DNA of 64,000 bases from Teichococcus rhizosphaerae (GTDB lineage: Bacteria; Pseudomonadota; Alphaproteobacteria; Acetobacterales; Acetobacteraceae): assembly GCF_002631185.1 (NCBI RefSeq), contig NZ_PDNU01000025.1:1-64000 (forward strand). Direction: 5' to 3'. Positions within the stretch are counted from its first letter, which is position 1; the number at the start of each line of letters is the position of its first letter. This document shows positions 15,565-24,121 of this stretch, in pieces. The notes beneath the pieces were generated by a model that was not told where the DNA came from, did no database searches, and saw nothing but the letters and a program-made list of their open reading frames with translations. The position numbers and the translations under genes were made by a program.

Positions 15565-16611
15565 ATGGCCGACGCCACGCACCAGGATGCCGCCCCCCAT
15601 GTCGCGGTGGAGACCGATGTCGCCATCATCGGCGCCGGCCCGACCGGGCTGTTCGCGGTGTTCGAATGCGGCATGCTGCGGATGAAATGCGTGGTGATCG
15701 ACACGCTGGAGGCGATCGGCGGCCAGTGCGCCGCGCTCTATCCCGAGAAGCCGATCTACGACATCCCCGCCCACCCGGCCATCTCGGGCGGCGCGCTGAT
15801 CGAGCAGCTGCAGGAGCAGGCGGCGCCCTTCGCGCCCATCTACCTGCTCGGCCGCCGGGTGGAGGCGCTCGCCCCGCATGAGGGCGGCTTCGAGCTGCGC
15901 ACCAGCAAGGGCGAGGCGGTGCGGGCGCGGGCCGTGATCATCGCCGCCGGCGCCGGCGCCTTCGGCCCCAACCGCCCGCCGCTGAACGACCTGCACAGCT
16001 ACGAGGCCACCGGCGCCGTGCGCTACATGGTGGCGCGGCGCGAGGAGCTGCGCGGCAAGCGCGTGGTGATCGCCGGCGGCGGCGACTCGGCGGTGGACTG
16101 GGCGCTGAGCCTCAAGGGCATCGCCAAGCGCGTGACGGTGGTGCACCGCCGCCCGAAGTTCCGCGCGGCACCCGAGAGCGTGGCGCAGATGGAGGCGGCC
16201 GCCGCGCGCGGCGAGATCGACCTGGCCATCCCCTACCAGCTGCATGGCCTGCGCGGCGCGGGGGGCGCGCTGTCCGAGGTGGTGCTGGCCACGCTGAAGG
16301 GCGAGGAGCGCGCGGTGGCGGCGGACCACCTGCTCGCCTTCTTCGGCCTGTCCATGGAGCTCGGCCCGATCGCCCAGTGGGGGCTGGGGCTGGAGCGCAG
16401 CCACGTCACCGTCAATCCGGCGACGCTGGAGACCAACATCCCCGGCATCCACGCCATCGGCGACATCGCGACCTATCCGGGCAAGCTGAAGCTGATCCTG
16501 CAGGGCTTCTCGGAGGCGGCGATGGCGGCGCACGCCATCCATCCGCGCATCTTCCCCGGCGAGGCGCTGCATTTCGAGTACAGCACCTCCAAGGGCGTCC
16601 CGGCCGAGTGA
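15565..16611 (+). CDS. Ferredoxin/flavodoxin--NADP reductase, thioredoxin-reductase-like type
   Basis: 348 residues. FAD-binding GAGPTGLFAVFECG, GGQCAALYPEKPIYDIPAHP, NADPH-binding VVIAGGGDSAVDWALSL and AIGDIATYPGKLKLILQGFS are seen. There is no CxxC redox pair between the two dinucleotide domains, which separates it from thioredoxin reductase and matches the TrxR-like ferredoxin-NADP reductases of alphaproteobacteria and Bacillus (YumC type). It transfers electrons between NADPH and ferredoxin or flavodoxin in the cytoplasm. Divergent from tsaE across 160 bases. Confidence 0.9.
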   Translation: MADATHQDAAPHVAVETDVAIIGAGPTGLFAVFECGMLRMKCVVIDTLEAIGGQCAALYPEKPIYDIPAHPAISGGALIEQLQEQAAPFAPIYLLGRRVEALAPHEGGFELRTSKGEAVRARAVIIAAGAGAFGPNRPPLNDLHSYEATGAVRYMVARREELRGKRVVIAGGGDSAVDWALSLKGIAKRVTVVHRRPKFRAAPESVAQMEAAAARGEIDLAIPYQLHGLRGAGGALSEVVLATLKGEERAVAADHLLAFFGLSMELGPIAQWGLGLERSHVTVNPATLETNIPGIHAIGDIATYPGKLKLILQGFSEAAMAAHAIHPRIFPGEALHFEYSTSKGVPAE

Positions 16612-16709
16612 TCCCGCGCGGGCGGCGGCGGGGCGGGGGGGCCGCTTCACCTCGCCCGCCGCCCGGCCTAGGCTGCGCGCCCATTCCTCGCGAGCAAGGG
16701 GCGCAGCGC

Positions 16710-17369
16710 ATGGCGGAAGGCCGTCTCGTCATCGGCACCAAGATGTATTCCTCCTGGTCGCTGCGCGGCTGGCTGGCCGTGCGGCTGGCCGGGCTGGCGG
16801 TGGAGGAGGTGGTGATCCCGCTGGCCGGCGGCGCCACCGAGGCGGTGAAGCAGGCCACCCCCGCCGGGCTGGTGCCGTATCTGGAGCATGGCGGGGCGCG
16901 CATCTGGGAAAGCCTCGCCATCGCCGAATACTGCGCCGAGCTGGCGCCCGGCCTGTGGCCGGCGGACCGCGCGGCGCGCGCCCATGCCCGCAGCATCGCC
17001 GCCGAGATGCATGCCGGCTTCCGCGGACTGCGCATGGCCATGCCGATGAGCATCCTCAACCGCTTCCCCGGCCAGGGCCGCACGCCCGAGGCGCTGGCCG
17101 ACATCGCCCGCATCGAGGCGATCTGGCGCGAGGCGCTGGAGAAATCCGGCGGCCCCTTCCTGTTCGGCGAGGCGTTCGGCGCGGCGGACGCCATGTTCGC
17201 CCCCGTGGCCTGCCGCTTCCTGACCTGGGAGCCGGCGCTGGCGGAGGTCAGCCGCGCCTATGTCCAGGCCGTGCGCGCGCATCCGCTGATGCGCCGCTGG
17301 TATGACGAGGCCGCCGCCGAGCCCGCCGCCTGGCGGCTCGACAAGTACGAGCAGGCCCCTTCCGCATGA
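16710..17369 (+). CDS. Glutathione S-transferase family protein
   Basis: 219 residues. The thioredoxin-like N-terminal domain has a SSWSLRGW motif where the catalytic Ser is expected, followed by TPAGLVPYLEHGGARIWESL with the cis-Pro and the glutathione gamma-glutamyl contact (ES). A helical C-terminal domain covers about 90-215 and includes GGPFLFGEAFGAADAMFAPV. Substrate unknown; detoxification or ring-opening roles are both possible. Its stop overlaps the next gene as ATGA, so expression is coupled to the VOC protein downstream. Confidence 0.9.
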   Translation: MAEGRLVIGTKMYSSWSLRGWLAVRLAGLAVEEVVIPLAGGATEAVKQATPAGLVPYLEHGGARIWESLAIAEYCAELAPGLWPADRAARAHARSIAAEMHAGFRGLRMAMPMSILNRFPGQGRTPEALADIARIEAIWREALEKSGGPFLFGEAFGAADAMFAPVACRFLTWEPALAEVSRAYVQAVRAHPLMRRWYDEAAAEPAAWRLDKYEQAPSA

Positions 17370-18238
17370 GCGGCGGGTCATCGGGCGGCGCCACCGGCGC
17401 CAGGACGCTCGACCATATCGGCGTCTGCACGCGCGACGGGCCGGGGCTCTGGGCCGCCTATGAGGCGCTGGGCTTCCACCTCACCCCCCTCGCACGGCAA
17501 TCCGGCCGCCGCCGCCCCGATGCGCCGGTCGAGCCGCTGGCCACGGGCAACCGCTGCGCCATGCTGCGCCAGGGCTATCTGGAGCTGCTGGCAATCCTGG
17601 AGCCGGAGCGCTTCGACAACCGCATCGGCGCGTTCCTCGCCCGCTACGCGGGGATGCACATCGTCGCCTTCGGCATCGAGGATGCCGAGGCGGAGCTGCG
17701 GCGCCTGCGCCAGGCCGGCCTCGACATCCCCGGCGTGTCGCATCTGGAGCGCCCGGTGGACGACCCCGACGGGCCGCGCGCCCGCTTCTCCCGCCTGCCG
17801 CTGCCGGACGCGCCGGAAGGGCGGCTCCAGCTCATCCAGCACCTGACGCCGGAGCTGCTCTGGCAGGAGCGCTGGCTGGAGCACCCCAACCGCGCCGTGG
17901 CGCTGGAGGCCGCCATCCTGGTGGCGCCGGAGCCCGCGGACAGCGCCGCCGCCCTGTCGCGCCTGACGGGCCACGCGCTGGAGCCGGACCCGGCCGGCGG
18001 CTACGCCCTGCCCCTGCCGCAGGGCCGGCTGCGCATCCTGCCGCCCGGGGCGCTGGGGCGGGTGCTGCCGGGGGTGGAGGCGCCGGCGCTGCCTTTCCTG
18101 GCCGGTTGCGTGCTGCGCGCGGACGACGGCAACGCCGCCATCCGCCGCATCGCGGGCGACGCGCTGCGCCCCGTTCCGGGCGGGCTGATGGTGCCCCCCG
18201 AGCTTGCCGGCGGCACCGCCCTGGTCTTCGCCGGATGA
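17366..18238 (+). CDS. VOC family (glyoxalase-like domain) protein
   Basis: 290 residues. An N-terminal LDHIGVCTRD strand and helix, then AMLRQGYLELLAILEPERFD and MHIVAFGIEDAEAEL, resemble the glyoxalase-like domain (PF13468 type), with a second, weaker VOC half from about 190 to 285. His and Glu residues of LDHIG and YLELL may bind metal. The reaction is unknown. It overlaps both neighbours by four bases (ATGA), so GST, VOC and FkbM genes form one translationally coupled unit. Confidence 0.85.
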   Translation: MSGGSSGGATGARTLDHIGVCTRDGPGLWAAYEALGFHLTPLARQSGRRRPDAPVEPLATGNRCAMLRQGYLELLAILEPERFDNRIGAFLARYAGMHIVAFGIEDAEAELRRLRQAGLDIPGVSHLERPVDDPDGPRARFSRLPLPDAPEGRLQLIQHLTPELLWQERWLEHPNRAVALEAAILVAPEPADSAAALSRLTGHALEPDPAGGYALPLPQGRLRILPPGALGRVLPGVEAPALPFLAGCVLRADDGNAAIRRIAGDALRPVPGGLMVPPELAGGTALVFAG

Positions 18239-19005
18239 GCCTCGGGCCCACCCTGGCGCCGGGCGCGAAGGCCATCGGCCGCTCGCTGCGCACCTATTAC
18301 GCTCCCGGCCGGGCGGCGGTGCTGGACGGCTTTCTCGGCCGCTTCCTGGGCCGCGGGGAGCTGGGCTTCGACATCGGCGCCCATGTGGGGGACCGCACGG
18401 CGAGCTTCCGCCGGCTCGGCGCCCGCGCCGTGGCGGTGGAGCCGCAGCCGGCGCTCGCCCGGCTGCTGCGCCGCCTGTTCGGCCGGGACCGGGGGGTGGC
18501 GGTGGAGGAGGTCCTGGTCGGCAGCCAGCCGGGCACAGGGCGGCTGCGCCTGAACAGCGCCAACCCCACCGTGGCCAGCGCGTCGGAGGCGTTCATCGCC
18601 GCGGCGGCGGGGGCCGAGACCTGGCGCGGCCAAGTCTGGGACGGCGCCATCAGCCTGCCCGTCACCACGCTGGACGCGCTGATCGGCGCCCATGGCGTGC
18701 CGCACTTCGTCAAGATCGACGTGGAGGGCTTCGAGGCCAGCGCCCTGGCCGGGCTTTCCACCCCGGTGCGCGGCCTGTCCTTCGAGTTCACCACCCATCA
18801 GCGGCGCGTGGCGCTGGAGGCGCTGGCGATGGTGGAGGCGCTGGGCGGCTACCATTTCAACGCCTGCCTGGGCGAGGAGGCGCGCTTCGCGCTGCCCGGC
18901 CCGGTGCATGCCGGCACGCTGGCGCGCTGGCTGGAGGCGCTGCCCGATGCGGCCAATTCCGGCGACGTCTATGCCACGCTGGAACCCGGCCGCCTCCGCT
19001 CCTGA
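18235..19005 (+). CDS. FkbM family SAM-dependent methyltransferase
   Basis: 256 residues. The SAM motif is LGFDIGAHVGDRTASFRRLG with the acidic end VAVEPQP; downstream VKIDVEGFEASALAGL and LSFEFTTH are classical FkbM blocks. FkbM enzymes O-methylate sugars, lipids or natural products. The gene is coupled to the VOC gene upstream (ATGA 18235-18238) and followed by a WecA-like glycosyl-phosphate transferase, so methylation of a surface glycan is a reasonable guess but is not shown. Confidence 0.88.
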   Translation: MSLGPTLAPGAKAIGRSLRTYYAPGRAAVLDGFLGRFLGRGELGFDIGAHVGDRTASFRRLGARAVAVEPQPALARLLRRLFGRDRGVAVEEVLVGSQPGTGRLRLNSANPTVASASEAFIAAAAGAETWRGQVWDGAISLPVTTLDALIGAHGVPHFVKIDVEGFEASALAGLSTPVRGLSFEFTTHQRRVALEALAMVEALGGYHFNACLGEEARFALPGPVHAGTLARWLEALPDAANSGDVYATLEPGRLRS

Positions 19006-19030
19006 GAATTGACAGAAAGAAGATGGGGGT

Positions 19031-19052
19031 TCGGGGGAATTCCTTCCCCCGA
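19031..19052 (+). terminator. Strong hairpin after the fkbM-like gene
   Basis: Perfect nine-base arms TCGGGGGAA and TTCCCCCGA with a four-base loop, 25 bases after the stop. No T-run follows, so it could be a Rho-assisted terminator or a dispersed intergenic element. Confidence 0.5.
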
Positions 19053-19113
19053 CCTTGACCCGGCCTTCCGCCAGCTTCACGAGGCCCCGGCGACCATCCA
19101 GGCACCCTGTTGA

Positions 19114-20172
19114 ATGACCCTCCACGCTTTTCTGCAACACCTGGCCTTCGGCGCCGGCCTCGCCGTAATCTCGGCGCTGCTGGTGCGGCTGATGATCGCG
19201 TGCCCGATCCTGGACCACCCGGATCACCGCAAGGCGCATAGCCGCCCCACGCCCAAGGGCGGCGGCGTCGGCATCGTCTGCGCCTTCGTGCTGGGGATGC
19301 TGGTGCTCTACCGGGTGGCCGGCTTCGCCCGCATGGCGGATGACCGCTTCATCGGCGTCATCCTGGCGGCGGTGGCGATCGGCGTGGTGGCGCTGCTCGA
19401 CGACATGCGGGACTTCCGCTTCATCGTGAAGCTGGCGGCGCAGGGGCTGGCGGCGCTGGTGGCGGTGGCCTCCGGGCTGGTGGTGGACCGGCTGGCCATT
19501 CCCTGGCTGGGGGTGGTGGAGCTGGGCCCGCTCGGCACCCTGGCCACGCTGTTCTGGATCGTCGCCTGCACCAACGCCGTCAACTTCATGGACGGGCTGG
19601 ACGGGCTGGTGGGTGGCACGGTGCTGGTGGTGTGCCTGGGGCTCGGGCTGGTGGCGGTGTGGCAGGGCGCCTGGTTCATCTACGCCGCCTGCCTGATCCT
19701 GGGCGCCGGGGTGCTGGGCTTCCTGCCCTTCAACCTGCACCCGGCGCGCATCTTCATGGGCGATGTGGGCAGCCAGTTCCTGGGCTTCGTGCTGGCGGTG
19801 CTGGGTGTCGCGGCGGCGGGGCTCGACGCGGCGCAGGTCTCGTTCCTGCTGGTGCCGCTGCTGCTCTTCGCGCTGCTGTTCGACACGGGCTTCACCCTGC
19901 TGCGCCGGGCCTGGATGGGCGAGCGCGTCTCCGCCCCGCACCGCACCCATCTCTACCAGATGGCGCAGCGCAGCGGCCTTTCCGTACGCGCGGTGGCCGC
20001 GCTGCACTGGGGCTTCGCGGCCTTTCACGGTGCGCTGGCGCTGCTCTTCCTGCGGCTGACGCCGGACCTGAAGCCGCTGGTCATCCTGCCGCCGCTGGCC
20101 GTGCAGCTCGCCTGGCTGGCCTATGTGGCGGCCCGGGTGCGCCGCGCCGGCCTCAGCTGGAAGGCGGCGTGA
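19114..20172 (+). CDS. Polyprenyl-phosphate glycosyl-1-phosphate transferase (WecA/MraY superfamily)
   Basis: 352 residues with about ten membrane helices. Superfamily motifs are in order: DHPDHRKAHSRPTPKGGG, the catalytic DD in ALLDDMRDFRF, NAVNFMDGLDGLVGG, FMGDVGSQFLGF and HRTHLYQ near the C-terminus. The enzyme moves a sugar-1-phosphate (GlcNAc-1-P in WecA) from a UDP-sugar to undecaprenyl phosphate to begin glycan synthesis. The HRTHLY form of the last loop points to WecA/TagO/WbpL-type rather than MraY. Its 3' end overlaps the convergent lipoprotein gene by 20 bases. Confidence 0.9.
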   Translation: MTLHAFLQHLAFGAGLAVISALLVRLMIACPILDHPDHRKAHSRPTPKGGGVGIVCAFVLGMLVLYRVAGFARMADDRFIGVILAAVAIGVVALLDDMRDFRFIVKLAAQGLAALVAVASGLVVDRLAIPWLGVVELGPLGTLATLFWIVACTNAVNFMDGLDGLVGGTVLVVCLGLGLVAVWQGAWFIYAACLILGAGVLGFLPFNLHPARIFMGDVGSQFLGFVLAVLGVAAAGLDAAQVSFLLVPLLLFALLFDTGFTLLRRAWMGERVSAPHRTHLYQMAQRSGLSVRAVAALHWGFAAFHGALALLFLRLTPDLKPLVILPPLAVQLAWLAYVAARVRRAGLSWKAA

Positions 20173-20773
20173 CCACCTCCAGCCGCAGCAGCCCCGCTTC
20201 CCCCACCCATTGCTCGGAGCGCCAGATGCCGCCTGTTGCCGGGTCCGCCCAGTAGCGGTTGGTGAAGGCGGTGCCGCCGCCGCGGCATTGCTCGCTCACC
20301 AGCAGCGCCTGGCCCTGTGGCGCGGCGCTGACGCGGCAGGTGAGGAAAAGGCCGAAGCGCATCCCCTGCGGCGCGCGGTCCGCCCGCATCAGGTCCATCT
20401 GCCGGCGCAGCGTGGCGGTGCGGCCGAGCAGGCTGCGCGGCTCGTCCAGCGGGTCCGGCCCGTCGATCCGGCTGCCGGCGACCCATTCCCGGAGGCCGGC
20501 GGTGGCGGTGACGCGCGCGCCATCGGTGGCCACCACCAGCCCGCCCGCGCTGCGCCACATCCGCGTCTCGCCATGCTGCTCGATCAGCAGCGCCACCGCC
20601 TGGCCCTTGGCCCAGCGCAGGCGCAGCGCGGGCGTGCCGTCATCCGGCGCCGGCAGGGACGTGTCGGGCTCGGCCAGGGGGAGGGATTCGCCGCCGAGCC
20701 CCAGCGCCTTGCCCATGAAGCCGGGCATGGCGCAGCCGGGAAGGGCCAGGAGCAGGAGGAGCAGGGGGCGCAT
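20153..20773 (-). CDS. YjbF/GfcB-like outer-membrane lipoprotein
   Basis: 206 residues beginning MRPLLLLLLALPGCAMPG, a lipoprotein signal with lipobox LPGC. The mature part includes ATAGLREWVAGSRIDGPDPL and, near the end, NRYWADPATGGIWRSEQW, which fits the pattern of YjbF-family lipoproteins linked to exopolysaccharide or group 4 capsule export. No yjbE/G/H partners are visible here, but the neighbouring WecA-like gene also suggests glycan work. The family call is by pattern recognition and moderately sure. It overlaps the WecA-like gene tail to tail. Confidence 0.68.
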   Translation of the reverse strand: MRPLLLLLLALPGCAMPGFMGKALGLGGESLPLAEPDTSLPAPDDGTPALRLRWAKGQAVALLIEQHGETRMWRSAGGLVVATDGARVTATAGLREWVAGSRIDGPDPLDEPRSLLGRTATLRRQMDLMRADRAPQGMRFGLFLTCRVSAAPQGQALLVSEQCRGGGTAFTNRYWADPATGGIWRSEQWVGEAGLLRLEVVTPPSS

Positions 20774-20941
20774 GGGAAGCCTTGATCTCACAATAATGTG
20801 ATGATCCTAGATTCCCCTGCCGCCCGGCGCCAGAGAAACGGCCGACGGAGAAAGGGCCCACGGAGAAAAGGTTCGCGGAAAAAGCGCGGGCAAGGAGCCG
20901 GAGGAGGTTCCAGGGGAAGCGCAGCGCCTCCCCCGGATGCC

Positions 20942-22951
20942 TCAATGCGCCGCCGCTGGCGGAGCGCGGAGCTGCGGCAGCAGCAGCGCCACGCCCAGGC
21001 CGAGCCCGATCCAGTGCGGCGCCGGCAGCAGCCCCTCCAGCAGCGCCGGGAACACCAGCAGCAGCCCGGCGGCCACGAAGCCCAGCCGCTCGGGCAGGGC
21101 CAGCGCGCGGCGTGCCTGCCCCTGGCAGCCGGCGGCCAGGGCGGCGAGGCCGAGCGCGGCCAGCAGCACCTGCCATGCCACGTCCAGCCAGGTCATCCCC
21201 GGCGTGAGGGACAGCAGCAGCCCCACCCCTTCCGGGTCGGTGACAAAGACGAAGGGCAGCACGAAGGCCGGCAGCGTGTATTTCCAGGCCTGCAGCGTGG
21301 TGCGGTAGGGCCCCGCGCCGGTGATGGCGGCGGCGGCGAAGGGCGAGAGCGCGGTGGGCGGCGAGACCTCGGACAGCACGGCGTAGTAGAAGACGAACAT
21401 GTGCGCCGCATAGTCCGGCACGCCGAGCTTCATCAGCGCCGGCGCCGCCACCACGGCCGAGATGATGTAGCTGGCCGTCACCGGCACGGCGAGGCCGACG
21501 ATCCAGACGATCAGCGCCGTGTAGAGCGCCGTCACCACCAGGCTGCCGCCCGCCGCCTGGATGGCAATCTCGGAGAATTTCAGCCCGAGCCCGGTCAGCG
21601 TGATGCAGCCGACGATGATGCCGGCGCAGGCGCAGGTGGCGGCGATGCCCACCGCCTGGATGGCGCCCGAGGCCAGCGCCGCGACCAGCCGGCGCGGCGT
21701 CATCGCCGTTTCCGCCCGCAGGAAGGAGAGCAGCACCGCCACGCCCATCGCGTAGAGCACCGCCATGGTCGCGCTGTAGCCCAGCGCCATGAACACCACG
21801 ATGGCGACGAGCGAGGAGAAGTGGAAGCCGTAGCGCCGCGCGAGCGCCCCGGCCGGCGTCACCGCCATGGCCTCCATCGGCGGGATGGCGCCGAGGCGGC
21901 GCTGGTCCAGCTCCACCATGAACAGCAGGGAGGCGTAGTAGAGCACGGTCGGGATCGCGGCCATGCGCAGCACGTCGAGATAGCCGAGCTTCAGGTACTC
22001 GGCGATCAGGAAGGCCGCGGCCCCCAGCACGGGGGGCGAGATGATGGCGCCGAGCCCGCCCGCCGCCAGCAGCCCGCCCGCGTCGTCCGGGCGGTAGCCC
22101 ACCCGCTTCATCATCGGCCAGGCCACGGTGCCCAGCGTGACGGTGGTGGCGACGCCCGAGCCCGAGGGGCCGCCCAGCAGGAAGGAGGAGAGCACCACGG
22201 TGCGCCCCGCGCTGGTCGGCTTGCCGCCGGTGAGCGCGAAGCTGAAATCGACGAAGAACTTGCCCGCCCCCGTGCCCTGCAGGATGGCGCCGTAGATGGT
22301 GAACAGGATGATCAGCGTGGCCGAGACATCCACCGCCGTGCCGAAGATGCCGTCCAGCGTGATGGTCAGGTGCGGGATGAGGCGGATGCTGTCGTAGCCC
22401 CGGTGCGTCCAGGGCGCCGGCAGGTGGTTGCCCCAGAAGGCGTAGAGCATGAAGGCGATGGCCACGGCCGGCATGATCCAGCCCGTGGTGCGGCGCGTGG
22501 CCTCCAGCACCAGCGCCACCAGCAGCCAGCCCACCACCAGGTCCAGGGCCTCGGGGAAGACGTAGCGGTCCAGCAGGTCGTCGCCGCCCGCGATCAGGTA
22601 CCAGGTGCAGAACATCCCGGCGCCGATCAGCGCCAGGTCCCACGGCATCAGCCGGTCGCGGAAGCGGCGGGAGGCGGGGAACAGGAAGAAGCCGATGGCC
22701 AGCGCGAAGCCCACATGCACGAAGCGCAGCGTGGTGGTGGGCACGATGTCCCAGGCGGCCCAGAGGTGGAACAGGCTCATCGCCACCGCGAGGGCCGTGG
22801 CGGCATGGCCGAGCAGCCCGCCGAAGCGGTTCTGCACGCCCTCCTCCTCCTCGATCAGCCGCTCCACCCGGGCGGCGGTGCCGCGGTCGAAGGCGGCGGA
22901 GTCGAGCGCGGCCGGGTCGATCTCGGGGGGCAGGTGGTGGGGGGCGTTCAT
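20942..22951 (-). CDS. TRAP transporter fused permease (DctQ-DctM)
   Basis: 669 residues. After a 60-residue cytoplasmic start there are four small-subunit (DctQ-like) helices and then a DctM-like block of about 12 helices, including GGPSGSGVATTVTLGTVAWP, GGLLAAGGLGAIISPPVLGA and VSPPTALSPFAAAAITGAGP. Such 4TM-12TM fusions pair with TAXI-type binding proteins and use an ion gradient to import carboxylates. The cognate TAXI gene lies 38 bases upstream on the same strand. The C-terminus has additional hydrophobic helices. Confidence 0.93.
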   Translation of the reverse strand: MNAPHHLPPEIDPAALDSAAFDRGTAARVERLIEEEEGVQNRFGGLLGHAATALAVAMSLFHLWAAWDIVPTTTLRFVHVGFALAIGFFLFPASRRFRDRLMPWDLALIGAGMFCTWYLIAGGDDLLDRYVFPEALDLVVGWLLVALVLEATRRTTGWIMPAVAIAFMLYAFWGNHLPAPWTHRGYDSIRLIPHLTITLDGIFGTAVDVSATLIILFTIYGAILQGTGAGKFFVDFSFALTGGKPTSAGRTVVLSSFLLGGPSGSGVATTVTLGTVAWPMMKRVGYRPDDAGGLLAAGGLGAIISPPVLGAAAFLIAEYLKLGYLDVLRMAAIPTVLYYASLLFMVELDQRRLGAIPPMEAMAVTPAGALARRYGFHFSSLVAIVVFMALGYSATMAVLYAMGVAVLLSFLRAETAMTPRRLVAALASGAIQAVGIAATCACAGIIVGCITLTGLGLKFSEIAIQAAGGSLVVTALYTALIVWIVGLAVPVTASYIISAVVAAPALMKLGVPDYAAHMFVFYYAVLSEVSPPTALSPFAAAAITGAGPYRTTLQAWKYTLPAFVLPFVFVTDPEGVGLLLSLTPGMTWLDVAWQVLLAALGLAALAAGCQGQARRALALPERLGFVAAGLLLVFPALLEGLLPAPHWIGLGLGVALLLPQLRAPPAAAH

Positions 22952-22989
22952 TCAGCCGCCCCCGCCGCGCGGGCCGCGGTTGCGCCGCC

Positions 22990-23970
22990 TCATGCCAGCT
23001 TCGCGCCCTGCGCCGTCCAGAAGGCTTCCGCCGCCTTGTGCCAGGGAATGCCGGCGGCGGCGCTCTTCTGGGCGGCCAGGCCGAAGTTGCGGCCCTCGGC
23101 ATGCACCCGGCCCAGCTCCTCCCGCCCTTCCCAGGCGGCCTTGAGCAGCGCCGCCACCTGCGCCTCCGGCATGTCCTCGCGCACCGCCAGGATGTTGGCC
23201 ACCGACATCTGCCGGTTGTCCGTCTGCTGCCCCGGATAGGTGCCGGCCGGGATCACCTCCGGGAAATAGACCGGGCCGTGCTTCTCGACGATCTTCGGCA
23301 CGTACTGGTCATGGTCCACCATCACCAGCTGCACGCCGGGCGAGGCGCCGAGATCGGTGATGGCGCTGGTCGGCACGCCCGAGACGAAGAAATAGGCGTC
23401 GAGCTTGCCGTCCTTCACCGCGTTGGTGCTTTCGGCCGGGGAAAGGCGCTCGCGGGCGCGGAAGTCCTTGTCGCGGTCCAGCCCGGCGGCTTCCAGGAGG
23501 CGGAAGGCCATCACCTCGGTGGCGGAGCCGGGGGCGCCGGTGGAGATGCGCTTGCCCTTCATCCCTTCCAGGCTGGTGATGCCGCTGGCCGCCGTGGTCA
23601 CCACCTGCATGCGGTTGGTGTAGAGCACGGCGATGGCGCGGGCCGGCACGGGGCGGCCCTTGAAGCGGTCATTGCCGCGCACCGCGTCCACCGCTGCGTC
23701 GACCTGGCTGAAGACGAGGTCGGCGCGGCCGGCGCCCAGGAGCTGGAGGTTGGCCACCGAGCCGCCGGTGACCTCCACCGTGGCGGAAAGGCCCGGGATG
23801 CTGCGCGAGAGCAGGTTGGCCAGCCCGCCGCCCAGCGGGTAGTACACGCCGCCCGTGGTGCCGGTGGCGATGGAAAGCTGCTGGCTGCCCTGTGCCCGGG
23901 CGCCAAGGGCGGCGAGGCCGCCCGAGACGGCAAGCCCTGCCAGGATGCTGCGGCGTGCGAGGCTGTGCAT
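22990..23970 (-). CDS. TAXI family TRAP transporter solute-binding protein
   Basis: 326 residues with a signal peptide (MHSLARRSILAGLAVSGGLA, cleavage near ARA-QGSQ) and the TAXI hallmark LSIATGTTGGVYYPLGGGLA. Further family blocks are GRADLVFSQVDAA and GMKGKRISTGAPGS. It presents its ligand (often glutamate or another carboxylate in characterised relatives) to the fused permease encoded next. Its promoter would lie in the 150-base divergent gap shared with the CBS-domain gene, which contains an FNR-type palindrome. Confidence 0.93.
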   Translation of the reverse strand: MHSLARRSILAGLAVSGGLAALGARAQGSQQLSIATGTTGGVYYPLGGGLANLLSRSIPGLSATVEVTGGSVANLQLLGAGRADLVFSQVDAAVDAVRGNDRFKGRPVPARAIAVLYTNRMQVVTTAASGITSLEGMKGKRISTGAPGSATEVMAFRLLEAAGLDRDKDFRARERLSPAESTNAVKDGKLDAYFFVSGVPTSAITDLGASPGVQLVMVDHDQYVPKIVEKHGPVYFPEVIPAGTYPGQQTDNRQMSVANILAVREDMPEAQVAALLKAAWEGREELGRVHAEGRNFGLAAQKSAAAGIPWHKAAEAFWTAQGAKLA

Positions 23971-24052
23971 CGGAATCCTCCCTGGATTTTATTTTGTTCC
24001 CGCACCCTATCCCGCGCGCGCGCCGCGTTGGAAGCGCCATCCGGGCCGCGCG

Positions 24053-24068
24053 CTTGATGCGCATCAAG
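24053..24068 (+). promoter_or_regulatory. FNR/FixK/Anr-type binding site upstream of the CBS-domain gene
   Basis: A perfect 16-base palindrome CTTGATGCGCATCAAG contains TTGAT-N4-ATCAA, an exact match to the consensus for FNR/CRP-family oxygen regulators. Its centre is 61 bases before the CBS gene ATG. If it acts as a class II activator site (centre at -41.5), transcription would begin near 24102, leaving a 20-base leader that contains AAAGGAG. It could also serve the divergent TAXI gene. Confidence 0.6.
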
Positions 24069-24121
24069 GCGGGGGCGGGGCGGAGGGCGCAGGGTGGCGG
24101 CATCGGAAAGGAGCCGCCGCC

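Noticed and set aside
20798-23239. An 813-codon plus-strand open frame
   Set aside because: It is the shadow of the TRAP permease gene, whose own frame shows clear membrane and family motifs.
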